From Papaver somniferum (Eukaryota; Streptophyta; Magnoliopsida; Ranunculales; Papaveraceae), in the NCBI RefSeq assembly GCF_003573695.1, contig NC_039368.1, positions 13,520,360 through 13,584,359 on the forward strand: a stretch of DNA of 64,000 nt, in the 5' to 3' direction. This document shows, piece after piece, positions 45,258-56,100 of this stretch. Position numbers and translations under genes: made by a program. The notes under the pieces are model-generated. The model was not told where the DNA came from. It made no database searches and saw only the letters and a program-made list of their open reading frames with translations. Positions within the stretch are counted from its first letter, which is position 1. Each line of letters begins with the position of its first letter.

Positions 45258-47760
45258 TCAAGGGTATACTTTTTCTGTGTTCAATAAAATTTCATTTTGT
45301 GTTCTAGTTGCTTCAATGCCTAGAAAGTAACGTAAATCACCCAATTCTTTCATGGCAAAAGAAGAGCTCACATATTGCACAAGATGATCAAGCAAAGCAT
45401 TAGAAGACCCAGTAAGTATAATATCATCAACATTTAGAAGCAACACCATCATGTCTGAACCAGCAACATATACAAACATAGAAAAATCTGATACTGTCCT
45501 AACAAACCCATAAGAGATTAAGGAAGAACTAAATTTTTGAAACCAAGCTGTTGGTGCTTGTTTCAAACCATACAAGCTTTTCTTTAGATGACACACTTTA
45601 TTAGGAAACTCCTTACTCTCAAAACCTGGTGGCTGCTTCATATAAACATTCTCAATCAAATCACCATGAAGAAAAGCATTGGAAACATCCAATTTCCTAA
45701 TTGACCAATTTCTAGATACTGCTAAACATAAAACCACTCTTATTGTTGTGGATTTAACCACATGACTGAAAGTTTCACCATAATCAATACCATCCTGCTG
45801 ATTATATCCCTGAGCAACTAATCTGGATTTTAACTTATCAACTGTTCCATCTGACTTGAGCTTAACACGAAAAACCCACTTGCAGCCTAAAATATTCATA
45901 TGAGGCTCAGGATCAACCAAATCCCAAGTACCATTTCTCAGTAATGCAGAATTCTCATCTCCCATAGACACAACCCATTTAGGATCTTTCATAGCTTCTT
46001 TAAAAAAAATTGGTTCAGAAGGAGTATTTTGAATAGAAGTAAAAGCAGAGGACAAAGGATGTTTGATAGAATGATGTAAAACATGATCTGGAAAAGATTT
46101 TGGCTTAGAAATACCTCTTTGAGATCTTGTGACAACTGTAGAACAAGGAGCAGTAGCTAATGGAACAGAAATAATATCTTCTAAAATAGGGGCAGAAGCA
46201 GAAGAAGTAGAAAAATAAAACTCATTTTCTGAAAACACAACATGTCTGGAAATATAAAGCTTTTTAGAAAGGGGATTATAACATTTATAACCCTTATGTA
46301 AGGTACTATAACCCACAAAAATACATTTAACAGATTTTGGAGACAACTTATCAGCTCTAGAGTGTCCCAAAAAAGGATAACAAACACACCCAAAAACTCT
46401 AAGAAAATAATAATCTGGAGAATCATTATATAAGACATGAAATGGAGATTTATCAAGAAGAATTGGAGTAGGAGTTCTGTTTATAAGATAAGTTGCTGCC
46501 AAAAAAGCATAATACCAATATTCCTTAGGACAAGAAGCATTAAACAACAAAGTATTCCCCATTTCAGTAATGTGTCTATGCTTTCTTTCAGCAAGACCAT
46601 TCTGATCTGGAGTCTTTGGACAAGAGATTCTTAACAAAATACCAAAGTTATCCAAAAAACTTTTAAAAGGACCCTTAACTAATTCACTTGCACCATCAGT
46701 TTGAAAAGCAAGAATTTTATTATGAAATAAATTTTCAGTTAAACACTTGAAGTGTTGAAAACATTGTAAAGCTTCTGTTTTCACCTGCATTAGATAAATC
46801 CAATGAAAACGACTGAAATCATCAATGAAAAGAATGTAATATCTATGACCAGCAATAGAAGGAAATGGTGCAGGACCCCACTCATCACAATGAACTAGCA
46901 CAAGTGGAGAAGAAGCATGAGAAGAAGATAGATGAAATGGAAGTCTTTTGCTTTTTGCTAACTGACAAGGTGAACACAGAGTAAGAGAAGCAGATGGCTT
47001 GACAATAATATTTTTATGATTATGAAGTTGTTGAACAATTTTTGAAGAGGGATGACCTAACCTATTGTGCCAAATATCAGTAGAAGCAACAAGAGAAGAA
47101 AAGGCATATTGGAGCACAATAGAGTTTATAGGATACAGATTATTTATCATTTTACCATGTGCCAACAGTTCATGACTATGAAGACTTCTTATCTCATATC
47201 CATTAGGATCAAAAGTAATATAGCAAGAATTGTCTCTAGTAAATCTAGCTACAAACAATAAATTGTGTCTCATATCTGGAACATGCAACACATCTTCTAA
47301 TCTAAAGCTAGTTTTTGGTGTATTAATATTTGCACGACCAGTAAGAGATATGGACAAAGTCTTACCATTGCCAAGCATAACATGATCCCTGCCTTTGTAA
47401 TTTGAAGTATTTTGAAGAATGGACTTGTCACCAGTCATGTGAGTAGAAGCTCCACTATCAGAAACCCAGATACTATTTGATGAAGAAGGATCATCATTTA
47501 ATGCAGCATCATTAATATGCAATCCCGTAAAGGCATGCTGTGAAGTACCAGAAGAAGAAGCTGCAGTGTGAGAATTTGCTTGACCCTCAGAAGTAACAAA
47601 GTTTGACTGAGATCTCTGTCCACTTGAAGTACCAATATGAGGAGGATGATACCTAAAAAAGCATCTTGTTGCAATATGCCCATTCTTTTTACAAATTTGA
47701 CAGAACATCTTTGAGTAATCCATAAAAGGACTTCTATCTCCAGTTGAGCTAGAGATGCTG
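45258..47760 (-). pseudogene. Copia polyprotein: zinc knuckle, protease, integrase, reverse transcriptase
   Basis: In order: CCHC knuckle (CQICKKNGHIATRCFF), protease WVSDSGASTHMT, integrase zinc finger (HNRLGH..., CSPCQLAKS), the DDE core (CDEWGP, QTDGASEL, PDQNGLAERKHRH), then RT (NAFLHGDL, HLKKSLYGLKQAPTAWF, and MELGDLRYFLGIE-like block). The catalytic YVDD box reads NVDD (LLLNVDDIILTG), a Tyr-to-Asn change expected to hurt polymerase activity. The frame is open upstream to 47915, but those codons overlap the gag frame, so the true join is near 47760 and needs a frameshift. Confidence 0.88.
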
Positions 47761-48555
47761 ACCAGTAGAAACATTTGAAGAAGAACCATCTTGATACTGA
47801 CTGTTTTTATAGTTACCACTACTAGGATTCGTAATAGGACCACCGTTTCTCCTATTATTAGTACCATTTCTTGCATATAATGTTGTAGAACTACCGTCAT
47901 CATATATTGAAGCATTATGTTGTTGTCTGTCAGCTAAGAACTGCTCATGAGAAAGCAATTTAGCTTTCACTTCTCCAAAAGTATATGGTACTTCCCTATT
48001 TTGTGAAGAGATGACAAACATATCATACTCATTGCCTAGCCCATTGAAAACAAACATTAACAAATATGTATCACTTACTCTTTATCCAATTGCTGCCAAT
48101 GAATCAGTTATAGTTTTTATTTTCTGAAGATACTGAACAATAGACAGATTTCCCTTTTTAATACTATGCAATTGGTTTCTTAGCATGCTTTTCCTAGCAA
48201 GAAACTGTGTTCTAAAACTCATCTGTAGAAAATCTCATATTTCTTTGGCAGTAGAAAGTCCAAGAACATCACCACTTACTGTGGGTGTGAAGGTTACCTT
48301 AAGACATGTAGAGACAAATCTATCTAGTCTTTTCCAAGAAATCCATTCCGGATTAACAATCTCAATACCATCAACTGTAACTTTCTGAGATGGTTCAACT
48401 ATTTCACCACTAACATACCCATACAAATCACAAGAAAATAGGAAACCCTCAAATTGATCTTTCCAGAGAAGATAATTTGAATGATCTAATTTCATCGAAA
48501 CGAAATTTGAGATATTATTAAAAGGCAGAGGAGTATAATTACCAGGGGAAGACAT
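47749..48555 (-). pseudogene. Copia gag, interrupted
   Basis: The N-terminal part (48555-48235) has the copia gag signature MKLDHSNYLLWKDQFEGFL. A stop near 48232 follows AKEI, where a Trp is usual. The middle carries a second stop near 48081. The C-terminal part (48063-47749) has GLGNEYDMFVISSQNR and LLSHEQFLADRQ, followed by an Asn/Ser-rich linker. ATG at 48555 fits the family's usual start. Confidence 0.8.
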
Positions 48556-48848
48556 TGTAGTATGATTGTGATGATTCTGTAAAATTTCCGGATCTGAAAA
48601 GATTCGTTCTTGAACTGTTGATGTTGAGATTCAAATTTGTGCTTCGATTACGTGTATTTTTATGATTGTTGTTGTTGTTGTAGGTTGTTCTTCGAGTTGC
48701 AACCATAAAATTCTTGCAAGAACCCTAAATTTTTGAACTTTGGGAAAAATTATTTGAAGATGATATTACCCAATTTGAGCAGAAAATTTGTTGATAAAAA
48801 TTGTTATGCTCTGAAAGTGTGGAGAGAATCGTTACTTATCTGATACCA

Positions 48849-49104
48849 TGAGAATTGTTAAGCTCTCATGATTATCAAGATATTAGAGAAACAAAGAAGA
48901 TTCAAAAGAAAATGAATTGTATAACTGAAGAATGTTATCAAAAACTGAAAAACAAAAACTAACCAGACAGCTATGTTCAGACACATTAAATACAGAAGAA
49001 TTATAGTTGTCTTATTCAGACAGGACACAACATCTGACTGAGCTGACCAATAATACTCAAGTCAAGATTGTCTTGACTTGAGTTGACTACTAACATTCCT
49101 ATTA
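48849..49104 (-). repeat. 5' LTR of the copia element
   Basis: 256 bp. The primer site lies directly left of 48849. Ends are described under the element. Confidence 0.9.
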
Positions 49105-51600
49105 TTTGATATCTTTAATTACAAATCGTAATTGGTAGTCTTGCTCTTCAAAGGTTGGTAACAAGCACAAAACTACAGTTGTGCACGGAATTCTTAATCA
49201 TTAAATATTGTCCAGGCATTACATCTCTCACGTTTTTACCATCGTCGCCGCTTAGTCTTGTACACAAGATTCATCGTCGGCGCTTAGTTTTCAAAAGTTC
49301 TGCGATTTCAGCTAGGTAGGAGTGTTATCTGCCATTGAAAGGTAAAGTAGGGTTGTGAATTTGTGTTTTGCGGAAGCTGTGAAGGATCGGTTTCTAGATA
49401 GAAATCTAAAAACTCTGTAACTGATACCAACTAGTGTAGTACGATAAGAGAAGAAGGCAATACAGAGATTGCAGGTGTTGAGAATAGAAAAAAAATGATA
49501 AAAAACAGACGAACAATAAGGTTAAAAGATGAGAAAGATAAGTTTACTCTGGAAGAGTTGTTTTGATAATCTTACTATAATAAAGAAAAGGTGGAGTTTC
49601 AACGGACCGACAGGAAATGACCAGCTTACTCCTCCGTGGTGTTCTTATGCCGCTCACATTTTCAATGGAACGAGGAATGAATACGTATCTGGTGTTCATC
49701 TTCATATCTCTTTTCTTGACTTTCTCCCTTCCCAAATCGAGTGAAAGATAAAGATCGAAATCTAACTACAGCACAGTCCCAAATTTTGATTTTCATGGTC
49801 ACACTAAACCCATCGGATTTCGATCTATTCAACTCTGGATTACTATTCAGCCATATAATGATCTTTACAATTGGTGATGTTTATCATGCAAATGTATTTT
49901 CTTTCATGTTTAACCCTTTTTCTCTCGATGTCAAGTTTTATATTCCATTGTGCTTTGTCATTTCAATTGTTGTGCAGTATAAATTCATAACAATTCTTTA
50001 TGATTTTCTTAATCAGTGACCAAAGACGGGGGAAGAGAAGAGAAGCGAAGGGTTATGTACTGGTTTGTCCGCTTGAGTTGAGATTGTTGAGTTCAGTTTC
50101 AATTGTGTTTTTTGAATGGGTTTTCCTGGTATTCAATATTCCCTTCGTAATAGTTAATGTGGGAACTCAGTTGAATGCGGATATGTGTTAAGAATCTAAT
50201 ATTAGATTGCCATCCACGTATTTGTGGAAATGCCTAGCATAAAATGTAGTGATGTCTGATAAGTTAGGTGCAGAAATTGGCAACTCTAGGTACAAGTTCT
50301 TGTACTGTATTTTCTTCTAGGAAATTCACGACTTCTACATAGCTCTCTAATTTTGGATAATATATCTGATATAGCTTCGATTGTAGAGAGTCAAAATTAG
50401 TGCCTAAGTTTTCACAACTTGGAATTCAGGGATTACATAGAGGTCTTATACCAGCTATACTCGGTTAATTTCAAGGTTAAAGCTTTTTAGGCACTTTGTA
50501 ATACAATATATGGGTAGTAGACTTGCATCGTACATCTGTGTGTTTAGGGTATTGGCTTTATTCCTTGGGATGGTTTCTATAACTGTTTTTTCTTTCGTTC
50601 TTTATCTTTTTTGAATGCTTACGGATTTTCTTCTTTATCTGCTAATTCTTCCGAATTTTGCAACACTGTATTCTTATATTCATCCTATAAGAAAGATGAG
50701 TAGGGCCAACTACATTGAGCACAGTTTGGTACTTTGATTCTCCGCTCTCAATTTTGGTTAACTATACGATTAAACTTCATGTATTGGTCTAAATTTATTT
50801 AGTTGTTCAATTATTTCAGTATCTTTATTAACTAAATTTTGTTTATTAACTAAATTCTTAAGATTTGATTGTAGATTTGTGTCCTTTCGTATTTGATCGT
50901 GGATTGTTAACTGTTTGATATTTCAGATCCCTGCACAGGTCCCTTGAGAGGAAAGGACAAAGAAACATTTTTCTTTGGTTTGTGACTCCCTCAACGACAG
51001 AGGTACAAAGGACTGTCCATGGGTATCCATAACGGAGGACATACAGTTCGAGCTACTAGCTTCTTTGAAAGTGCATTAGATTTTTGAGTTGCAGGACCAA
51101 CATTCATAGTCAGAAGTCTCTTTCATTAGAACTGTTCACTCAATATAAGTTGTAGGTCGGATGCTAAAACTACTTTAGCTCACATCAGAAAATTATTCAG
51201 TACAGACCTTTTTTCTGGTTCATTTATGGAAACCCATTTCTGGTGGAGTTGTTCCTACGATTGAAGACGTAGATGACTTCTACCAACTGAAAGAATACTA
51301 CCATTGGCGTGTGAATGTTCTGAAAAATGAGATCTGAAATCATCTATATGTCATCAAAATTTCAAATACCAATTTATATGTGGAGAGTTGAAAAATACTG
51401 AAGATCGAGAAGAACCAGGTAGTAGTTGGTGATTCTTACAATATGATCTGGTGAACTATTGTGGACTTTTTTGCCTATGTAAAAGGTGGCTTGAGATGGC
51501 CTTAAGAGAGTACTCTTTTGAGGGTAAATACTTAGTCCTAGGGGGGTTTATTTGACACTTGGAAATTTTTCTTTTTCTTTTCTGCAGACCAAAATATCTA
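49105..51600. other. Unassigned DNA inside the NLR pseudogene
   Basis: It begins with the second TTTGA. I recognise no domain in its open frames. A GT/AG-like intron end (TTTGATATTTCAG near 50925) followed by GC-richer sequence suggests a captured transcript leader, but no terminal repeats were found to show what brought it in. Confidence 0.35.
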
Positions 51601-51935
51601 CCTTGGCCGTTTCGGGCAGCAAGCGCATCGCGTGCGATTTTATTAGTAATTGATAATAATAATGTGTGTTACAAGAACTTAATAAGCCTATTTATATAGG
51701 CATGATAAGAACCTAAAAATAGAAAAACTCTAAAAGAAGAAATAAGGAAACTCTAAAAGAAAAAGTTCTAGACTTGTAACACAAGTAAACCAAAGAATCA
51801 ACTGTGACAGTTGATACATCGCAAAGAGATCAACTGTGAAAGTTGATACAACATAAAGGGATCAACTGTCATTGTTGATACGTAATAATTGGATCAACCG
51901 GGACAGTTGATACATTGAAAACAGGTAGATGTCCT
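51600..51935 (-). mobile_element. Possible short solo LTR with tandem repeats
   Basis: On the minus strand the block starts near TGATGTAGGACATCTACCTG, a wording common for short plant LTRs, and contains four 32-bp repeats. The other end is unclear, near the run ATTGATAATAATAATGTGTG. No target duplication was confirmed. The LRR frame resumes directly to its right. Confidence 0.35.
51795..51922. repeat. Four tandem 32-bp repeats, each with a small inverted repeat
   Basis: Each unit has the form (G)ATCAACTGT-GACAGTTGATAC plus a variable A-rich tail. ATCAACTGT and ACAGTTGAT are reverse complements, so every unit can form a short hairpin. Units 1 and 2 are closest; units 3 and 4 have two to three changes. 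Confidence 0.75.
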
Positions 51936-51951
51936 ACATCATGAGCTTACT

Positions 51952-52488
51952 TTGTTCACAACGTTGGAGGAGTTATCCATTTCCTACATGCCAAAGCTAA
52001 GGATTGTGTGGGATGTGCCGGGGCAATCATTCTGTCCCATGAACCTTAAACGTGTACTTATCAGAAGTTGTCCTCAATTGAAGGATGTCACTTGGTTGAT
52101 CTATGCTCAGAATCTTGAGATACTTGTCTTGGTAGAATTGGATGGATTGGAAGAGATACTATCTGATGGATTTGCAACCGAAGAGAAGTTGACAAATGCG
52201 TTTTCTAGATTAAATTATTTGAGGTTGTATTCTCTAAGGAATCTGAAAAGGGTATGCGACCATAGAGTGAAATTCTTTTATTTGGAAAATTTTATAATCA
52301 GGGGGTGTCCAGAATTTAATAAGCTACCATTTAACACCAATAACGTGATCGGTCAGACTTTCAAGAAGATTCAAGGAGAACAGCAATGGTGGGAAAATTT
52401 AGAATGGGAAGATGAAGTCACCAAATCTAGTCTTGCACATTATTTTCGTGAACTGGATTCAGTGGCAGAAACAGGATTGAAAATTTAG
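51952..52488 (+). pseudogene. C-terminal leucine-rich repeats of the NLR pseudogene
   Basis: 178 residues with LRR spacing typical of the RPS2/RPS5 class: TLEELSISYMPKLRIVW, NLKRVLIRSCPQLKDVTWL, NLEILVLVELDGLEEIL, LRLYSLRNLKRV. The class-typical end is WWENLEWEDE. The frame is open upstream of the first Met into the flanking repeat. It ends at a normal stop, so the 3' end of the original gene is preserved. Confidence 0.82.
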
Positions 52489-53190
52489 GTGGGAAAACAG
52501 CAAACTCGGTAGGATGTGCTAAGAATTGAATTAGTGGGGGGCATTGGGGTAGTACCACTGGTTTTAGTCAGGTGAAGCCCCCAGCCCCCTCTGTAATACG
52601 GTAATACCACTTTTTTTTTTTAATACGAACTGCTAATTTTAGTTTGTCAATTCTATTTATTTTGGTTTCTCTAGTTTTTTTGTTCCATCTCAATGGTTTG
52701 ATATATAATAATACTAGAAATTAAAATTAAGCACAAGTGGAAAATGGTACTGATTGTGGATTGTCCTGAAAGTCTTCTACAATAATAGACAGGACATGAA
52801 AATAAATAGGCCATCACAAAGAATAGGTTGTCCTGCTCCATAATGTTTGGATAGCAAAAGTTAAGCTAAAGACGGGGACAAAAGTAATAAGAAGATTATA
52901 TATATGCAAAAACTGGTTCACAGTTTACACGCTAATCCTGGCGGTTTGGTCCGCATGATACACTATTTTCGATCCCACACTATTGTAGTGGGTAAACTAC
53001 AACTATTCAACTACTGATTACAAATTTGCAAAAAAAAAAAAACTAAACGGTTATATTACAAGAATATGGAACAGGAGGAAAATGAATGTGGGGGTTGGTT
53101 TAAGACACATTCCAAAGTCACCTGGATCAAACCTCATTTGAGAGAGCCCACAGCATGCTATCAATAGAGAGCTAGAGAGCCAACTGGTTC
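52489..53190. other. Region between the NLR pseudogene and the SCAR gene
   Basis: It should hold the 3' untranslated regions of both converging genes. Poly-T and poly-A runs (near 52610 and 53030) are present; no other feature was seen. Confidence 0.5.
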
Positions 53191-56100
53191 TCAAGAATCA
53201 CTCCAACTTTCCGAGTCATCATCCTCGTCGCTCCCAGCCAAGGCCTATTTGTTATTTTCAACAAAATGGTAAGAGAGTTTATACAGCCACAAAAGAAACT
53301 TCGCAGTATTAGAAGTTGTAAATACCACTTGTTATTAATAATATCCGTAATTTAAGTTATGATCCAAGAGAACATAAAAAGGTTAAAAACACAAAGAGTG
53401 ATAACCAATTCTGACCTGGCGAATTGCATTTGCTTTTTCCAAAATGGCAGAAACTCTTAAGTTGCTTTTAGGAGCCTGAATGTTGGGTCTCGTTAAAACT
53501 GTTGGTTTCAGACTGAAGGACTGATAGAAATTGAAACATAAGAAATTTGCTTTATCAGAATCTTAAACACTTCACTGAAAAGAAAGGGTCAAAACAAACA
53601 TGCAGACGACAGAAAAGGTTTCGTTAGTATTAACCTGTGCTCGTATCTGTTCTAGTAATGAATCCCTTTCATCTGCTTTTGTCTCAGTTTGAGGCTGAAC
53701 TCGTTCCGAAACCTTTCTCAACTGCACAAAATATCAAGAATAGTCAAATTTTCAAGTTCAACCCAGTAGCTATCTCTCAAATAATGAAATGGAAATGAAT
53801 GTGCTAAACAACAAGTACCGTGCTTTTGTCATGAGAAGCAACAGCCTGAATGAGAGGATCTCGTGGACGGTGAAGCCATGCCTTGCGAATTCCAATGGGC
53901 TTCTCCTCTTCCGTTGGTGGCATCATAGAGGAGAAATCCGGGTGCCATATCATTTCTCTTTCCAGTGAAAAGGAAGCATGTTGAGATTTCTCGTTTTGTA
54001 CAACCCATGTTTGTTTCTCATCCTCCATCATTGATGGTAGTTCCTCATCCTCCCCAGATGATGCTGGTTTCTCATCCTCCACCGCTGAACATGGTTTGAA
54101 CAAACATAGTGGCTGCAGCTTTTCTTCCTCTGAAGTCAAGGCAGCACAAGGCCTCGTGTCTTTTGTATCTTGTATTGCCGACGGTGAGATCAGTTCATCC
54201 TCTATATTCAACGAAGAATTTTCACCACTCACAACTGCATTATTTGGTGAAGGAGCATATCCGTGAGTATCTTGATATTTTTCTTCTTCCCTATCTTGAA
54301 TTGATGATGGTAATAATGGGTTAGAATTATGCTCCACTGCACTGCTAGAGTTTAGGAAAGAAGGCTGAGCATTAACAACGTCATTACATGGTATCTGAGA
54401 AACCTCGATTGAATCAGCTTTTACATCGGAATTACTTGGCGAAGAAGCGAAATCACGAGTATTTTGAGATACATCTTGTTCTCTATCTGGTAGTAGTGGT
54501 TGTGAGTTGAATGTCTGATCCACATCTGCACTTAGGAAAGAAGGTTCAGCATTCTCAACTTCATTACTTGGTGTCGGAGAAAGTTCAATGCAATCAGCAT
54601 CTGCGATACTTGGAGAAGGAGCGAATCGGTAATTATCTTGAGATGTCTCTTCTTCTCTATTCTGCACTGGTGATTGTGAGTTCAATCTCTGCTCCGCTTC
54701 ATCATCTACACTAAGAGAAGAAGGTTGAACATTCTCAACTTCATTACTTGGTGCCGGAGAAGATTCAATGCAATCAGCATCCGCATTGCCTGGAGAAGGA
54801 GCTAATCCGTGAGTATCTTCGGACATCTCCTCTTCTCTATCCTGTACTGCTGCTAACGATTTCAAATTCTGCTGATCTTCACAATATAATGAAATATGTG
54901 GAGCCGTCAAATTTTCCCTACTAGGTATCTGAGAGAACTCGATAGAGTCAGAATGCACACCTAAATGAAGGGAACAATATGAAAAATTCTGCGACTCTGT
55001 GCCTGAGGATAAAAAGGGATTCAGAGGTTGTGCTACTCTCTCTAGCTTAAGGAACTCCTGGCTAATATTGTCATCCCCATCTGTCAATACTGGTGGTGAA
55101 AATGGATTCAGACTGGCAGTCCCCATATCTTTGTCCCTTAGGGAAACATCTAACAGCTTCTCATTGCTCATGGGTAAGAATGGGTTTAAAGACTGCTCCA
55201 GTTCGAAATCTAGTTCTGGCAAACACCACTGAGCTTTCTCAGAGAGTGTGGTTGGTGAGAATGGGTTTAGACTACACTGAACCGTTTCTCTCTCCAAAGG
55301 AACAGGCGGGTGTTGCAGCTTTCCAGTTCTCCACTGTATAGGAGGAAGAGGCGGAAGCGGTGGTATCTCAGTCACATTAACTTCGGGAACATCAGGGTTA
55401 GGCAATGATAAATCTAACAGTTTATGGATGGTAGATGGAAATGATGCATCGTTTGCACTCCCTGTAAGATCAGTATTCTGTGATTTTATTAGTTCCGACT
55501 CTTGGTCCCATCGCCTTAGTGATGTTGCAACCCCAATATCATCACTGGGATGTAAATCAGACTGGTCCTTGAGAAGCACCACAGAACCGAGTAACTTGGA
55601 AGCACAGGGGTCATAGAACTCTGGATCTGAGATCATAAATTTGAGTTCTGAAGGGGAAACTGGATCCGGAATTACAGCTTCTTTCTGTGCATCTGACCCA
55701 GTAATATCCTCTGAACTAAAAGGGTTAGGCATCTCCACTTTAAATTGACCAGAATCCTCGTTACGAGCAACACATTTGTCAGGGAATAGATCCTCAATCT
55801 GAGAACGGCATCCCTCTTGTAAATTTGTGTGATTCTCAGACGATAACGCGACCTTATCATAACCTACAACATTTTGAGTATCATAAGCTTCACATGACAA
55901 TTCACTTTCTGAATCAGCTAGCTGCAAATGAACTTCGGTTTCTGATGCCTGATTCGGGGGTGGACACAGTGTACACTCAGATGACACCTTCATGCTGTTG
56001 AACGATCTTTCAATTTCTGAAGTTGTGGTGCCAACCATTTTTGATGCTGGGACCTTATTCGACACATCTGGAAAGTTTAATTCTAGAAAATCAGCAGGTT

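Larger units (their letters stand above)
43980..49104 (-). mobile_element. Ty1/copia retrotransposon, 5125 bp, with TA...CA LTR ends
   Basis: Two 256-bp LTRs (43980-44235, 48849-49104) differ at about four positions by eye, indicating a fairly recent insertion. On the minus strand they start TAATAGGAATG and end ACAATTCTCA. The primer site TGGTATCAGATAAG (48848 downward) adjoins the right LTR, and a purine tract TTTGAGGTGGGC adjoins the left. Gag, protease, integrase, RT and RNase H are all present in copia order but carry several stops and a frameshift. It sits inside the NLR pseudogene. Confidence 0.92.
41752..52488 (+). pseudogene. CC-NBS-LRR disease-resistance gene (RPS2/RPS5-like), broken by insertions
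   Basis: Remnants in order: a coiled-coil domain (41752-42135, with VNDWLQRVQALETEV and CCW..QNCFTAYGLGK, typical of RPS5-like proteins); a short piece after the first insertion (43135-43245); the winged-helix part with LIRLWIGEGLLD and the MHD motif in VKMHDIVRDLAIW (43311-43745); the first LRRs (43742-43979); and the C-terminal LRRs (51952-52488). The NB-ARC P-loop, kinase-2 and GLPL regions are missing, so a deletion of roughly 300 residues lies near 43245. There is also a frameshift close to 43325 and loss of sequence near 43740. Functional members are intracellular receptors for pathogen effectors; this copy cannot be. Confidence 0.85.

Noticed and set aside
47760..47915. N-terminal extension of the copia polyprotein frame (start at 47915)
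   Set aside because: It overlaps the real gag frame, and its sequence is a hydrophobic out-of-frame translation of the Asn/Ser-rich gag linker.
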